Assembly: GCF_004339545.1 (NCBI RefSeq)
Contig: NZ_SMGD01000012.1
Location: 62,001 to 126,000, forward strand
Reading direction: 5' to 3'
Length of the DNA: 64,000 nt
Origin: Celerinatantimonas diazotrophica
GTDB taxonomy: Bacteria > Pseudomonadota > Gammaproteobacteria > Enterobacterales > Celerinatantimonadaceae
Part shown: positions 21,287 to 31,253 of the stretch, one piece after another
Numbering within the stretch: position 1 is the stretch's first letter
How the letters are laid out: the number at the start of each line of letters is the position of its first letter
Translations under genes and position numbers: made by a program
Notes under the pieces: model-generated
What the model was told of the DNA's origin: nothing
The model's input: the letters and a program-made list of their open reading frames with translations, nothing else
Databases searched by the model: none

Positions 21287-22147
21287 ATGAAAACCAGTCA
21301 TGATCATTGGCAATTAGTCGGGGCGTTTTTGCGCCAAAAGCGAGAAGCGATGGACCCAGAGCAAGTTGGTTTTGTTCGCTCGCCACGTAGTCGTACTCCG
21401 GGGTTAAGGCGCGAAGATGTGGCTGCTTTGGCGCAAATTAGTACTGTCTGGTACAGTAAAATAGAACGGGGTAAAGCAACTGGTGTTTCCAAAAGTGTGC
21501 TGAAGACGTTGGCAGATGCTCTAAAATTTACCACCCAAGAGCTCGAATATCTGCTTTCGCTGAGTGAGGACCCGGAGTCGGCAACGCTTGATCCGTGTTT
21601 AATCCTCTCGGAGCAAAGTCAATTGCTACTGAAACAGGTCAATCCTTTGCCCGCATTAATTATGAATGACTATTTTGATATCCTCGGGGCCAATCGCGCA
21701 TTCATATTGTTTTGTGGGGTCGAGCTGAGCCAACTGCCAGTACATGAGCGCAATTATATTTATCTCACAATTAATAATGCTAAATGGCAACAGTATTTAC
21801 AGAGCGATAGTGAGCAAGCTTTGGCTGGCCATCTGCAGCGAATGGCTGGGTTATTGCGCAGTCGCTGGATGACTCGGCGTAACGACCCGATTTTTAGTAA
21901 GCGTATTGAAACATTTAAGCAGTGCTCGAGAGATTTTTCTCAGGCTTGGGAACATCAGCGTGTTCAACCATTTGAGCATTTAGACTACCAACGTTGTCAT
22001 GCGCACCTTGGACCGATTACTTTAACGAAGCAAGTTTGGTGGAATCACGCAGACGAATCGAGCGCTCGCTTTAATGTGTTTTATCCGCAAACCAGTGATG
22101 ATATGCAACGTTTAACGGATGTGTTTAATAACCACTTAGAGGAATGA
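21287..22147 (+). CDS. XRE-family regulator with MmyB-like ligand domain
   Basis: A 286-residue transcription factor. Residues 10-70 form a Cro/C1-type helix-turn-helix with the actinobacterial-style signature RSRTPGLRREDVAALAQIS...YSKIERG. The rest is the MmyB-like ligand-binding domain (PALIMNDYFDILGANRAF...; RWMTRRNDPIF; LGPITLTKQVWW). Such regulators typically repress a divergent MFS or oxidoreductase gene, here the DHA2 pump. The ATG at 21287 follows GGGAGAG; a TTG one codon upstream is possible. A three-base gap leads to the next small gene. Confidence 0.87.
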   Translation: MKTSHDHWQLVGAFLRQKREAMDPEQVGFVRSPRSRTPGLRREDVAALAQISTVWYSKIERGKATGVSKSVLKTLADALKFTTQELEYLLSLSEDPESATLDPCLILSEQSQLLLKQVNPLPALIMNDYFDILGANRAFILFCGVELSQLPVHERNYIYLTINNAKWQQYLQSDSEQALAGHLQRMAGLLRSRWMTRRNDPIFSKRIETFKQCSRDFSQAWEHQRVQPFEHLDYQRCHAHLGPITLTKQVWWNHADESSARFNVFYPQTSDDMQRLTDVFNNHLEE

Positions 22148-22150
22148 GTC

Positions 22151-22372
22151 ATGGCGTTTAAGTTTTTTAAACTCTCTCAAGGTAATAAAGACTGGATTCG
22201 GTTGATCTTAAGCCTCATTTTCACTCTTTTGAGTTTTGTTTTTCCAACTGATGACAAAACCCAGTTGGGATTGGCCCTGTTTTTTTCCTGTATTGCTTTG
22301 ATTTGCGTGATCCAATTAATTGTTCAGCAGCGTCGCCGCGTCCGTGAGCAATTGAGTCAGTCAGATCACTAA
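22151..22372 (+). CDS. Small two-helix membrane protein, unknown
   Basis: A 73-residue protein with two hydrophobic segments (residues about 17-32 and 40-59) and a basic tail (QQRRRVREQ). It starts three bases after the XRE regulator and was probably cotranscribed with it. Its last four bases overlap the end of the convergent ybhR-like gene. I do not recognise a family. Confidence 0.6.
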   Translation: MAFKFFKLSQGNKDWIRLILSLIFTLLSFVFPTDDKTQLGLALFFSCIALICVIQLIVQQRRRVREQLSQSDH

Positions 22373-23466
22373 CTGACTTTTCGTTTAAAAATAACATAAG
22401 CAGTACTGGTGGTGACCAAGCAGATGATCAGCATGGCCCATAGATGAGGTGCAATAACACTGAGTGAAGCGCCCTTGAGATAAACCATTTTCGTAATAGC
22501 TGTAAAATGTAAAACGGGGTTTATCCAGACCATGGTTTGCAGCCACGGGGGCATGTTCTCAACGGGGGCCACATAGCCTGAAAGTAAAATAGCGGGCATT
22601 AAAAAAACAAATACGCCAATAAATGCCTGCTGTTGGGTGCGGCAAAATGCTGAAATGAACAGACCGACCCCGATCAGTGACAAGCCGTAAAGCACCATCG
22701 CGCCATAAAAAAGTAGTAGTGAACCGTGAAAAGGGATTTGGTAGCCAAACACCGAACTTAAGAACACGATTGTGGCCTGCAATACTGCGACAATAATTGC
22801 AGGAATCGCCTTGCCTAAGAATATTTCAGCGGTACTCAGCGGTGAGACCAATAACTGTTCCAAGGTGCCCTGTTCACGTTCACGGGCTACTGATAGTGAC
22901 GTGACGATCATCACCCCAATGGTGGTAATCAAGGCAATCAGCGATGGCACAATGAACCATTTATAATAAAGGTTGGGGTTATACCAGTTACGATAAACTA
23001 ACGATGCTAGCTCATCTTGGCCGGTTTTTTCCTGATTAAAGCGCGCCACAATCTGTTGGACATAGCCACCCGCAATTTGGGCACTGTTGGAGTTGCGCCC
23101 ATCCAGCAAGATCTGCACTTTAACAGGTTGCTTAGCGGCAATTTTACCTGAAAAATTATCTGGGATCCGAAGGGCTAACAGAACTTTCTGATTATCAATT
23201 AATTGCCTTAGCTGGTGTTCTGAGTACACCATTTCAACCTTTGAAAAAGCACTAGCATGGTGCAGTCGTTGAATGAGTTCGGTTGCGCTATGGCCATTGT
23301 CTTGATTGAAAACTGCGATATTAATGTGGTTCACATCCAGCGTTGCAGCAAATGGAAAAACTAGCACCTGAAGTACCACGGGCAGGATCAGGATATTGCG
23401 TGTCTGGCGCTCACGTAGCAGAGATTGCAGTTCTTTGATAATCAGTGTGAATAGGCGATGAAACAT
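22369..23466 (-). CDS. ybhR: ABC-2 type exporter permease, YbhR type
   Basis: A 365-residue inner-membrane permease. It has an N-terminal helix, a large periplasmic domain (residues about 45-165) and five or six C-terminal helices. [21 protein letters not shown] is the ABC-2 signature. It is the last gene of the ybhG-F-S-R unit, starting two bases after the previous stop. In E. coli YbhFSR exports cations and some drugs and is controlled by CecR; the substrate here is inferred only from homology. Confidence 0.85.
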   Translation of the reverse strand: MFHRLFTLIIKELQSLLRERQTRNILILPVVLQVLVFPFAATLDVNHINIAVFNQDNGHSATELIQRLHHASAFSKVEMVYSEHQLRQLIDNQKVLLALRIPDNFSGKIAAKQPVKVQILLDGRNSNSAQIAGGYVQQIVARFNQEKTGQDELASLVYRNWYNPNLYYKWFIVPSLIALITTIGVMIVTSLSVAREREQGTLEQLLVSPLSTAEIFLGKAIPAIIVAVLQATIVFLSSVFGYQIPFHGSLLLFYGAMVLYGLSLIGVGLFISAFCRTQQQAFIGVFVFLMPAILLSGYVAPVENMPPWLQTMVWINPVLHFTAITKMVYLKGASLSVIAPHLWAMLIICLVTTSTAYVIFKRKVS

Positions 23467-23468
23467 TA

Positions 23469-24593
23469 TCAGTCCTCCAACCGTGTGGCTGTTTTCCAGT
23501 AAGTCAGGCCAATAAAGATCACCGATGCGCCAATCAGATACAGGCTGTTAATCCAGATTAACGTGCCAAGATTGCCTGCCAGAAAGATAGTTTTTAAAAT
23601 ACTGACAAAATAGCGTGCAGGCACAATATAGCTGGCAAGCTGAATAATCGAAGGCATGCTGTCGATTTCAAAGACAAATCCCGAGAGCATCACCGCCGGC
23701 AGAAAAGCCGCATTAAGGGCGATCATGGCGGCGTTAAATTGATTTTTAGTTAATGTCGAAATTAATAACCCGATGCCCATGCTGCTGGTTAAAAACAACA
23801 ATGTCGTGAGTGTCAGTAGCCACAGCGAGCCACGGAAAGGAACATTCATAATGCCGACGGCAACCACCACGCACAAGCCCATAGCAATTAGCCCTAATAC
23901 ATAATAAGGCAGGAGTTTGCTGAGCAGCAATTCCGCTCTCGTCAGCCGCGTCGCGAGTAAGGCTTCCATGGTGCCGTTTTCCCATTCGCGGGCAATGACT
24001 AAGGATGTGAGAATGGTGCCGATCACGGTCATAATAATGCTGATGGCGCCGGGGATAATAAAATGGCGACTTATCGCGGCCGGGTTAAACCAGACTCGTT
24101 CACTGGCAGAGATGAGAGGCTTAACATGCTGGCCTTTGGCGCTGGCTTGCTGCTGTTGCCAAATTTGCCAGATACTTTGGACGTAGCTTTGCACAAACCG
24201 AGCTGTGTTGGGTTCACTGCCATCGGTAATGACCTGTAAAGAAGGCAGTTGGCCAGCAACGACTTTACGATCAAAATCAGGCCCTATAACGACGATGCCA
24301 CGTAAATCACCTTTTTGCATCATTGCTTCAAGTGGCGCGCGATGGTCGCTGATCGTCAATTGTATGTAAGGCGAATTGTGGAATGTGTTCAGAAGATTCT
24401 GACTGGCTTGCCCCTGCGATTGGCTCACAATACCAATATGGAGTCGTCCGGTATCAAGGTTAATGCCATAGCCAAAAATAAAGAGTAACAATATTGGGAT
24501 CACAATCGCGATCAATGCGTTGCTTGGATCGCGGATGATCTGGTAGCTCTCTTTGCGACACATAGCGCCCAGACGGCGCATGGAAATTGACAT
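23469..24593 (-). CDS. ybhS: ABC-2 type exporter permease, YbhS type
   Basis: A 374-residue permease partnering YbhR in a heterodimer. [32 protein letters not shown] is the first helix region, followed by a periplasmic domain. The ABC-2 signature is [19 protein letters not shown]. Its ATG overlaps the ybhF stop by one base, so the genes are translationally coupled. Confidence 0.86.
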   Translation of the reverse strand: MSISMRRLGAMCRKESYQIIRDPSNALIAIVIPILLLFIFGYGINLDTGRLHIGIVSQSQGQASQNLLNTFHNSPYIQLTISDHRAPLEAMMQKGDLRGIVVIGPDFDRKVVAGQLPSLQVITDGSEPNTARFVQSYVQSIWQIWQQQQASAKGQHVKPLISASERVWFNPAAISRHFIIPGAISIIMTVIGTILTSLVIAREWENGTMEALLATRLTRAELLLSKLLPYYVLGLIAMGLCVVVAVGIMNVPFRGSLWLLTLTTLLFLTSSMGIGLLISTLTKNQFNAAMIALNAAFLPAVMLSGFVFEIDSMPSIIQLASYIVPARYFVSILKTIFLAGNLGTLIWINSLYLIGASVIFIGLTYWKTATRLED

Positions 24594-26317
24594 TAGGCTG
24601 GCTCCGTTTGGGCTTGAATCAACCGGATAAACGCTTCTTCCATGGTTAAGTCATGTTCCCCATCTTGCATCACTTCGGCTTTGAGTTGGTCTGGGGGATC
24701 AACCGCAATCAGACGGCCTTGATAAACTAAACCGATGCGATCGCAATATTCTGCTTCATCCATAAAGTGAGTCGTTACCATTACCGTCACGCCTTTTTCG
24801 ACCATTCCGTTAATATGTAGCCAGAATTCCCGACGGGTCAGGGGATCAACGCCAGAGGTCGGTTCATCTAAAAATAGAATATCAGGTTGATGCATTAGCG
24901 CGCAGGACAACGCTAAGCGCTGTTTAAACCCTAACGGAAGTGATTCTGGTGTTTGTTTTAAAATGGACTGGAACTGAAAGGTCTCAACCATCTCGTTTAT
25001 TCTTTGGCGCTGCAGTTTGCCATGCAGGCCATAGGCACCGGAGAAGAACTGCAAGTTTTGCCAAACCGTTAAATTGGAGTAAAGCGAAAACTTCTGAGCC
25101 ATATAACCTAATCGCTGACGTACTTTGCCAGGACTGCGTTTGAGATCAATCCCCAGTACCTTGGCGTGTCCGGACGAGACTGGCAATAAGCCACACATCA
25201 TGCGAAAGGTGGTCGATTTACCTGCACCATTGGGCCCCAGTAGGCCAAATATTTCGCCGCGTTGCACTGCAAAATTGACATGATCGGTAGCGACAAAATC
25301 TCCAAAACGGCGGGTTAAGTCGATTGCTTCAATGGCTTTGGTGTGGTCATTTTCAATCTGCGGCAGAATATCAGCTAATGCTGAATGGCGGTTTTCCTGC
25401 CCCCCTAATTGATCAATAAACGCATCTTCAAAGCGGGCGCTGGTGGGCTGTATCGCTTGACTAGCAAGATGTAGATTTTCGGTGAGCAATGAGCTGGTAT
25501 CGGGAGTGTTGGTAATGGTGCGAATTTGCTGGCCTTGGAGCACAGCATCTCGGACATCATTGAGTGCTAAGATCTGAGCCAATCTTTGGCGCGGATGCTC
25601 ACCTCCATCGACTAAAAAACTACGTCCTTGAATGGTGTCAGTGAGTTTTTGTGGCACACCTTCAAAGAGCAATTCTCCTTCGTTCATCAACAAAATTCGT
25701 TGACACTGTTCAGCTTCGTCCAGATACGAAGTACTCCAGATAATGAGCATCCCATCGTCGGCTAATTCATGAACCATTTTCCACAACTCGCGCCTAGAGA
25801 TGGGATCAACGCCAACGCCGGGTTCGTCTAACAGCAGCACTTGAGGTTGCCCGACCAAAGTGCAGGCCAGCCCCAGTTTTTGCTTCATCCCACCTGATAA
25901 GTTGCCTGCCGCACGAGAGGTAAACCGTCCCAGATCGGTAAAATCCAGCAGTTTCTGGCGGGTCTGAGGCCAGGTTTTTAGGTCAACGCCGCGTAAATCG
26001 GCATATAAATCTAAGTTTTCTTGAACACTTAAATCGCTATACAGGCCAAATTTTTGCGGCATATACCCCAGCTGTTGGTGGAGTGCTGCTGCCTGTTTGC
26101 CCGGATCGAATCCGGCGACTTGAAGTGAGCCTTCACTGGGCACCATCAACCCCGCAATCATTCGTAATAGCGTGGTTTTTCCGGCCCCATCCGGGCCAAT
26201 CAAGCCGGTCACATAACCTGAGTCAATGGTGAGATTAAGTGCTGCCAGCGCAGGCTTTGACATCGATGCAAAGCGCTTGACAATATTTTGGAGCACCACC
26301 TTTGTTGCTGCAGCCAT
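24593..26317 (-). CDS. ybhF: Tandem ABC ATPase subunit, YbhF type
   Basis: A 574-residue protein with two ABC cassettes in one chain. The first has Walker [10 protein letters not shown], signature LSGGMKQKL and Walker [14 protein letters not shown]. The second has [11 protein letters not shown] and [12 protein letters not shown], but an atypical signature, LPLGFKQRL. The same departure is present in E. coli YbhF, so it is not a local defect. It energises the YbhS/YbhR permease pair. ybhG lies seven bases upstream. Confidence 0.9.
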   Translation of the reverse strand: MAAATKVVLQNIVKRFASMSKPALAALNLTIDSGYVTGLIGPDGAGKTTLLRMIAGLMVPSEGSLQVAGFDPGKQAAALHQQLGYMPQKFGLYSDLSVQENLDLYADLRGVDLKTWPQTRQKLLDFTDLGRFTSRAAGNLSGGMKQKLGLACTLVGQPQVLLLDEPGVGVDPISRRELWKMVHELADDGMLIIWSTSYLDEAEQCQRILLMNEGELLFEGVPQKLTDTIQGRSFLVDGGEHPRQRLAQILALNDVRDAVLQGQQIRTITNTPDTSSLLTENLHLASQAIQPTSARFEDAFIDQLGGQENRHSALADILPQIENDHTKAIEAIDLTRRFGDFVATDHVNFAVQRGEIFGLLGPNGAGKSTTFRMMCGLLPVSSGHAKVLGIDLKRSPGKVRQRLGYMAQKFSLYSNLTVWQNLQFFSGAYGLHGKLQRQRINEMVETFQFQSILKQTPESLPLGFKQRLALSCALMHQPDILFLDEPTSGVDPLTRREFWLHINGMVEKGVTVMVTTHFMDEAEYCDRIGLVYQGRLIAVDPPDQLKAEVMQDGEHDLTMEEAFIRLIQAQTEPA

Positions 26318-26324
26318 GGCTCAC

Positions 26325-27302
26325 CTATTTGGCAAAATGTACGGTTACCGGCATCCCTTGTCGCAGTTGCGGCGATGGGTCATCGACGATGATGCGTAAG
26401 CGATACACCAGCGAGGTTCGAAGCTGTTCGGTCTGAACGGTTTTGGGCGTAAATTCAGCCGTCGGTGAAACAAAGCCAATGTGACCATGAAATATCTGTT
26501 TGCTACTGTCGCTAGTGATCGTGACCTTACGGCCACTTTGTGCCATGCCCAGATGAGGTTCATCGATATACGCCTTAATCCACAGCGGGTGACTCAGTGC
26601 GAGAGTAAAGACAGTTGTGCCTGGGTTGAGCATGGCACCTGGTTGGTGCGCGCGGACTAAAATGGTCCCATCCGCGGGGGCTTTTAATTGCGTATCGCTT
26701 AAATCTAACTGGGCTTTGGCAACACCAGCTTGGGCTTGCTCAAATTGAGCTTTCGCTTGTTCAATTTGTTGTGGCCGATTGCCTTGTTGATACTGGGCAA
26801 GTTGCTGCTGAGCGGCTAATAGATCTGCCTGGGCTTGATCGCGTTTATCTTTGGCCGCATCGAGTTGTTCTTGGGCAATGGCTTTTTTAAGGCGTAATGC
26901 CCGGTAGCGTTGGTAAGAGCTCTGAGCATATTGATAAGCTGAAGTCAGCTGTTTGACCTTTTCACGAGCTCGGGCAATTTCTTCACTGCGATAACCGGCC
27001 TTGAGCAGATCCAGATTCGCTTTGGCTGCGTCAGACTGGGCTTTTGCTTGGGCTAACGCAATTTGGTAGGGACGAGGGTCTATTTCGCCAATAACTTGCC
27101 CTTTATGAACCGTATCACCTTCATCGACATTTAGTGATTTGAGCCGCCCCCCCACACGGAAGCTCAATGCGGTGGTGCGAATATCGACATTGCCGTAGAG
27201 TGTTACAGGCGGTTGATCACTTTGTTCTTTCTGGAAGTAATAGTAGCTGCCGCCTCCAACAATGATGACGAATATGACCGCAATTAGGATGCTTTTACGC
27301 AT
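26325..27302 (-). CDS. ybhG: HlyD-family membrane fusion protein, YbhG type
   Basis: Periplasmic adaptor of 325 residues anchored by one N-terminal helix. LYGNVDIRT..LSFRVGGRLKSLNVDEGDTV is the biotinyl-lipoyl half. A long Gln/Ala-rich coiled coil fills residues about 75-200, followed by the second lipoyl half and GFVSPTAEFTPKTVQTEQLR, which closely matches E. coli YbhG. It would link the exporter to an outer-membrane channel encoded elsewhere. It is the first gene of the minus-strand operon, divergent from the TetR regulator. Confidence 0.9.
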   Translation of the reverse strand: MRKSILIAVIFVIIVGGGSYYYFQKEQSDQPPVTLYGNVDIRTTALSFRVGGRLKSLNVDEGDTVHKGQVIGEIDPRPYQIALAQAKAQSDAAKANLDLLKAGYRSEEIARAREKVKQLTSAYQYAQSSYQRYRALRLKKAIAQEQLDAAKDKRDQAQADLLAAQQQLAQYQQGNRPQQIEQAKAQFEQAQAGVAKAQLDLSDTQLKAPADGTILVRAHQPGAMLNPGTTVFTLALSHPLWIKAYIDEPHLGMAQSGRKVTITSDSSKQIFHGHIGFVSPTAEFTPKTVQTEQLRTSLVYRLRIIVDDPSPQLRQGMPVTVHFAK

Positions 27303-27346
27303 GACCGACTCCCAGCAACAAAGACTTTCTTCACTATATTAAATTC

Positions 27347-27358
27347 AAATTTAAATTT
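27347..27358. promoter_or_regulatory. Palindrome between ybhG and the TetR gene
   Basis: AAATTTAAATTT is a perfect 12-base palindrome in the AT-rich divergent promoter region. It is a plausible TetR-family operator, but AT-rich palindromes arise easily. Confidence 0.3.
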
Positions 27359-27473
27359 AAAGTATAGTTTGATAAATTAATAAATATTTATATGACAGTG
27401 ACTCATTAAAACCGTTTCTTTGGTCGAGCCATGAACAGACCAAGGGCAGTAGAGCAGAGTGAAGAAGGTGACC

Positions 27474-28118
27474 ATGGAGCCTAAACGAAAAAGGCGCCCT
27501 GACGGCGATAAAACGCGTGAGCAGATTATAGAAGCGGCTGGTGAACTGTTTGCCCAATATGGTTATCAAGGGACAACCAGTAAAGCGATCTGCCAGCGTT
27601 GTGGTGTGAATTTAGCTTCAGTGAATTATCACTTTGGTTCTCGCCAAGGGTTATATAAAGTGATCTTAAGACAAGTGCATGAATCTTTTATGGATCTTGA
27701 ACACCTAGATGCGTTAATGGATAGTGAGCTTGAGGCGGAAGCAAAATTTCACACGTTTATTGGGGCGCTAATTCCAGCAATACTGGGAGCGAAAAACTGG
27801 CAACTGAGGATTTGGGCGCGGGAGATTGCGGCTCCTTCTGAGTTTTTATCCTATGTCGTGAATGAACAGATTTTACCCAAGTTTACTCGTTTAAATACTC
27901 TAATATCGCAACTCACTGGTTTAGCTGAAGATGACCCTCGTTTGTTGCCAGCCATCTTTAATGTACTTGCGCCGTGTTTGATGATGCTGATTGCTAATCG
28001 TGAGCAGCAGATGCCACTGTCAGGTATTTTTAATTATCCCTCAGAACAATTGGTGGACCATTTGCAACGATTTTTATTAGCTGGTTTGCGCGCAGTCTCG
28101 GAAAATGACAGCGGCTGA
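27474..28118 (+). CDS. TetR-family regulator, CecR-like
   Basis: A 214-residue repressor. Residues about 12-60 are the TetR helix-turn-helix (REQIIEAAGELFAQYGYQGTTSKAICQRCGVNLASVNYHFGSRQGLY), and the rest is a CecR/YbiH-type ligand domain. In E. coli cecR precedes ybhGFSR in the same direction; here it is divergent, which still fits local control of the exporter. I use the ATG at 27474 after GAAGAAGG rather than the GTG at 27459. Confidence 0.82.
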   Translation: MEPKRKRRPDGDKTREQIIEAAGELFAQYGYQGTTSKAICQRCGVNLASVNYHFGSRQGLYKVILRQVHESFMDLEHLDALMDSELEAEAKFHTFIGALIPAILGAKNWQLRIWAREIAAPSEFLSYVVNEQILPKFTRLNTLISQLTGLAEDDPRLLPAIFNVLAPCLMMLIANREQQMPLSGIFNYPSEQLVDHLQRFLLAGLRAVSENDSG

Positions 28119-28300
28119 GCTATTAGATCGTCACACATCATTTGAGCGGCGTTGCATATCTATTATCCCCCCAGAACAGGCTTTTTAAATCCTGAATTAA
28201 TATTCTTATATGGTGAATTCTTTCCTTTTGATTTTTATTTGCCTCGTATTTTTGATTGTTTGAAACTATCAATCTGTGCACAATAAGGCTATCAAACGAT

Positions 28301-28328
28301 ATAGGGTGGCACTATCCTTAGATAGTGC
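28301..28328. promoter_or_regulatory. OxyR-type half-site and inverted repeat upstream of oxyR
   Basis: ATAG-N7-CTAT at 28301-28315 is the tetranucleotide pattern bound by OxyR. It overlaps a perfect hairpin GCACTATC-CTTA-GATAGTGC (28309-28328). Two further CTATC copies lie at 28266 and 28289. Position (64 bases before oxyR) and pattern suggest autoregulation. Confidence 0.5.
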
Positions 28329-28391
28329 TACACAGAGCGTTGTCGATGATTCATTTTCATGATTCACGCTATCTTGCCAACAGGAAATGAT

Positions 28392-29273
28392 ATGAACTTG
28401 CGAGATTTAGAGTATTTGGTTGCACTTCAAGAGGTAAAACACTTTCGTAAAGCGGCTGAAAAATGTTTTGTCAGTCAGCCGACTTTAAGCGGCCAAATCT
28501 CAAAACTTGAAGAAGAATTAGGGTTGTTATTGATCGAGCGGACTTCACGCAAGGTGATTTTTACTCATGCTGGCGAAGATATTGCGGCGAAAGCCCGACT
28601 GATTTTAATGGAAGTAAAAGGGCTCAAAGACATTGCCAAAAACTATCAGGCTCCGCTTTCTGGGCCAATACACATTGGTTTGATCCCAACCGTAGCTCCT
28701 TATGTACTCCCTAAAATTGTGCCACCGATACGTGAACGGTTTCCTAATTTGGAGCTTTTTCTCTATGAAGAGCAGACCAAAGAGCTGATCAAAGGACTCG
28801 AAGAGGGAGAATTGGATTGCCTGATTCTGGCATTGTTGCCAGATATGGAACGGTTTGGACATATCGACTTATATCGTGAACCGTTTTTATTGACGCTGCC
28901 TAAAGATCACCCTCTGCAAGACCGTGAGCGGATCGTATTAGAAGATCTCAAAGGGCATCGTGTGTTGATGCTGGAAGATGGCCACTGTCTTCGCGATCAA
29001 GCCCTTGGCTATTGCTTTACCGCCGGAGCCAAAGAAGATACCAGCTTTAAAGCCACCAGTTTAGAAACATTGCGCCATATGGTTGCCGCCGATTGTGGTA
29101 TCACTTTGCTTCCCGAGTTGGCTGTGCCGAAATCCGATACGGAGCTTGTTTATAAACGCTTTAGTGAGCCGCAGCCCGGGCGAGTGATCAGTTTGGTTTA
29201 TCGAATGCATTCAGTGCGTCGCCCCTGCTTTAATGAGTTAGCTAAATTGATACAAAACCAGATCCAGTTCTGA
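28392..29273 (+). CDS. oxyR: Hydrogen peroxide sensor OxyR
   Basis: LysR-type regulator of the peroxide response, 293 residues. The N-terminal helix-turn-helix (residues 1-60) is followed by the regulatory domain. Cys199 and Cys208, the disulfide switch, are exactly placed in DGHCLRDQALGYCF. SLETLRHMVAADCGITLLPELAVP also matches E. coli. The ATG at 28392 follows CAGGA and gives the canonical MNLRDLEYLV start. It converges on soxR. The probable target ahpCF lies at 52.2 kb. Confidence 0.96.
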   Translation: MNLRDLEYLVALQEVKHFRKAAEKCFVSQPTLSGQISKLEEELGLLLIERTSRKVIFTHAGEDIAAKARLILMEVKGLKDIAKNYQAPLSGPIHIGLIPTVAPYVLPKIVPPIRERFPNLELFLYEEQTKELIKGLEEGELDCLILALLPDMERFGHIDLYREPFLLTLPKDHPLQDRERIVLEDLKGHRVLMLEDGHCLRDQALGYCFTAGAKEDTSFKATSLETLRHMVAADCGITLLPELAVPKSDTELVYKRFSEPQPGRVISLVYRMHSVRRPCFNELAKLIQNQIQF

Positions 29274-29310
29274 TGTTGCTATGGCGACGACTATGAATAG
29301 TGCTTGGAAC

Positions 29311-29333
29311 AACCACAAAAGGTCAACAGTCCC
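29311..29333. repeat. Solo terminal repeat of the GGGGCTGTTGACC element
   Basis: Read on the minus strand, these 23 bases match the left end of the element at 45211 in 22 of 23 positions. No element interior is attached, so it is a solo end or the relic of a deletion. It abuts CTAG, as does the right end of the copy at 50.9 kb. Confidence 0.7.
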
Positions 29334-29350
29334 TAGGGTGGACTCTTTTT
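29328..29350 (+). terminator. Likely oxyR terminator built from the repeat end
   Basis: AGTCC (29328-29332) pairs with GGACT (29340-29344), followed by CTTTTT, 55 bases after the oxyR stop. The left stem lies inside the element's terminal repeat. Confidence 0.5.
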
Positions 29351-29363
29351 AGGTGTGGAATGT

Positions 29364-29816
29364 TCAAATTTTTTGAGTCCATTCTTCAGGTTGGAGCAAG
29401 CGCGTTTTGTCTGCACCGTCTTTTGCGCGAATATCTTGCGGATTATATAGGGCACAGTCTTCTAAAGACAGACAGCCGCAACCGATACAATTGCCAAGGT
29501 TGTTTTGTAATGCATTCAACTGCGCAATGCGGTGCTCAAGCATGGCTTGCCATTTGGATGCCATCTGTGTCCATTGCTCCCGAGTTGGCGCATGGTGTTT
29601 GGGTAATACCGAGAGTGAGTCAGCAATTTCTTCTAAGCTTAGCCCAACGATTTGTGCGGCTTTTATCACTGCTATTCGACGCAGTATACTGCGATGATAG
29701 CGGCGCTGATTCCCCTGATTTCGCCAACTATAAATAAGCCCTTTTTGTTCATAAAAATGCAGGGTTGATACTTTTACCCCCGCTCGTTTGGCAACTTCGC
29801 CTACCGTCATCTCCAT
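29364..29816 (-). CDS. soxR: Redox-sensitive regulator SoxR
   Basis: MerR-family sensor of redox-cycling compounds, 150 residues. The N-terminal MerR helix-turn-helix (TVGEVAKRAGVKVSTLHFYE) is followed by the dimerisation helix and the [2Fe-2S] cysteines at 110, 113, 115 and 121 in CIGCGCLSLEDC. I use the ATG at 29816 after AAGGA; the longer frame adds a non-conserved leader. No soxS is adjacent. It is divergent from an MFS gene, with a SoxR box between them. Confidence 0.95.
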   Translation of the reverse strand: MEMTVGEVAKRAGVKVSTLHFYEQKGLIYSWRNQGNQRRYHRSILRRIAVIKAAQIVGLSLEEIADSLSVLPKHHAPTREQWTQMASKWQAMLEHRIAQLNALQNNLGNCIGCGCLSLEDCALYNPQDIRAKDGADKTRLLQPEEWTQKI

Positions 29817-29867
29817 TGCTTTTTCCTTTTCACCAAGAGTTTTTACAATAAATAAAAAAATACTTTT

Positions 29868-29885
29868 CCTCAAGTTAACTTTAGG
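29868..29885. promoter_or_regulatory. SoxR box
   Basis: CCTCAAGTTAACTTTAGG differs by one base from the E. coli soxS operator CCTCAAGTTAACTTGAGG. On the plus strand it lies between TTTTCC and TAGGGT with the unusual 19-base spacing that SoxR corrects on activation. The plus-strand MFS gene is the best target; soxR itself may also be affected. Confidence 0.85.
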
Positions 29886-29926
29886 TTTTAGGGTGGTGAT
29901 TCGTTATTGCCAAGGAAATCAAAAAT

Positions 29927-31138
29927 ATGGAACTTCATGTAAAAACTCCTGCACGAGCCTATTTAACCGGGCGATTCTTTGATGGTATTTCCTCTGGGCT
30001 GTTCATGATGGCTTTGCCCTGGATCATGCTCTCAACGCCTCATATGGGGGTATTTGTTGCCTTAGTTGCATTGGTTTGTACAGTGGTTTCTTTTGTGCTT
30101 ACGCCATTTTTTTCGACACTGATAGATCGTTGTTCTCGTAAAAATATTCTGATTCTTGTGCAGGTTGTTCAATCTGGCTCAGCGGCGGTCGTCGCGTTAG
30201 TCTACGGATTAGGATATGCGTCAAACTGGTTGTTGGCTGCCGCTCAGTTAGTTTTTTGGGTTTCTGGTAATGTGGCTTGGACTACCAACCATGCTTTTAC
30301 ACAAGAGAACTTTCACCCTCAAGAGTATGCCTCCATATCCGGGAAACAAGAGGTGACGATGCAAGCGACGACATTGGGCTCTGGTGCGCTGGGTGTGGTG
30401 CTGTTACAGACTTGGGGGATGTTTGAATTTTCTATTTTTGCGGCAATGGCTTCAGCTATCGCCATTATTTGCTACCTGCTCTGTCCTTATCGGCGTCAAT
30501 TACAATTACGCCACTCGGCTGCTCTTTCATTTGTTAGACAGTTAATTGAGAGTCGAATGATTTTTACCCAGCAACCCCATTTTTATTTGTTCTTAATGTT
30601 ATCTGCTTTGTGCTATCCGATACTGACATTTCTGGACAAATTGGTGCCTATTTGGTTCGCACAAATGGGGATTTCTGGGGATTGGTTTGCCGGTTATGAG
30701 ATTTCTTTTTCGATGGGGTCTCTCGTGACGGGGTTATTCATCAGTCGCTTATTACGCATAGGGCCCTATCCGAGTATTATCCTTGTGGCTATGGGGCTGG
30801 CCGCTGTGATGCTCATTGGCATGAGCATATCGGCTTCGCTGCCACTTTTGATGGTATTTACTTTTTTCTTTGGGCTGCTAAATGCCTTAAATCGGATTGC
30901 CCGAGTGAACATGATGCATCACCGTATCGATATCGGGCAACGTGGGCGAGCCGAAGGTGGACTAAAAATGTTTTCGAATCTTGCGCAAAGCCTCAGTTAC
31001 GTTGTCATTGCGTTATTAAGCCACTTTGATTTCATCCATTTGGGGTTTTTTATCGCAGCGGCTGTTCTCGTTGTATCGGTAATGATTATGGTGCGTCTTC
31101 ATCGGCGGCCAGATCTGGTTGTAAGCATGGCGTCTTAG
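29927..31138 (+). CDS. MFS transporter, probable SoxR target
   Basis: A 403-residue major facilitator protein with about 12 hydrophobic segments. FSTLIDRCSRKNILILVQ resembles motif A of the MFS-3/TetV-type exporters. It begins 42 bases after the SoxR box, with AAGGAA before the ATG. In pseudomonads and streptomycetes SoxR directly controls MFS pumps for redox-active small molecules. The arrangement here suggests the same, but the substrate is not known. Confidence 0.82.
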   Translation: MELHVKTPARAYLTGRFFDGISSGLFMMALPWIMLSTPHMGVFVALVALVCTVVSFVLTPFFSTLIDRCSRKNILILVQVVQSGSAAVVALVYGLGYASNWLLAAAQLVFWVSGNVAWTTNHAFTQENFHPQEYASISGKQEVTMQATTLGSGALGVVLLQTWGMFEFSIFAAMASAIAIICYLLCPYRRQLQLRHSAALSFVRQLIESRMIFTQQPHFYLFLMLSALCYPILTFLDKLVPIWFAQMGISGDWFAGYEISFSMGSLVTGLFISRLLRIGPYPSIILVAMGLAAVMLIGMSISASLPLLMVFTFFFGLLNALNRIARVNMMHHRIDIGQRGRAEGGLKMFSNLAQSLSYVVIALLSHFDFIHLGFFIAAAVLVVSVMIMVRLHRRPDLVVSMAS

Positions 31139-31253
31139 TGAATGAGTTCGGTTCGCGATTTAGTGGTAGCGTTAGTGATTTGGGGCTTTTCGTTATAAGG
31201 TGTAACAGAGTGAAGCGCCCTGTACTCGTCATTACTTAACAAGGAGAGAGAAG

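Noticed and set aside
24593-26317. Degenerate second ABC signature (LPLGFKQ) as a local mutation
   Set aside because: The same sequence is characteristic of E. coli YbhF, so it is a family trait.
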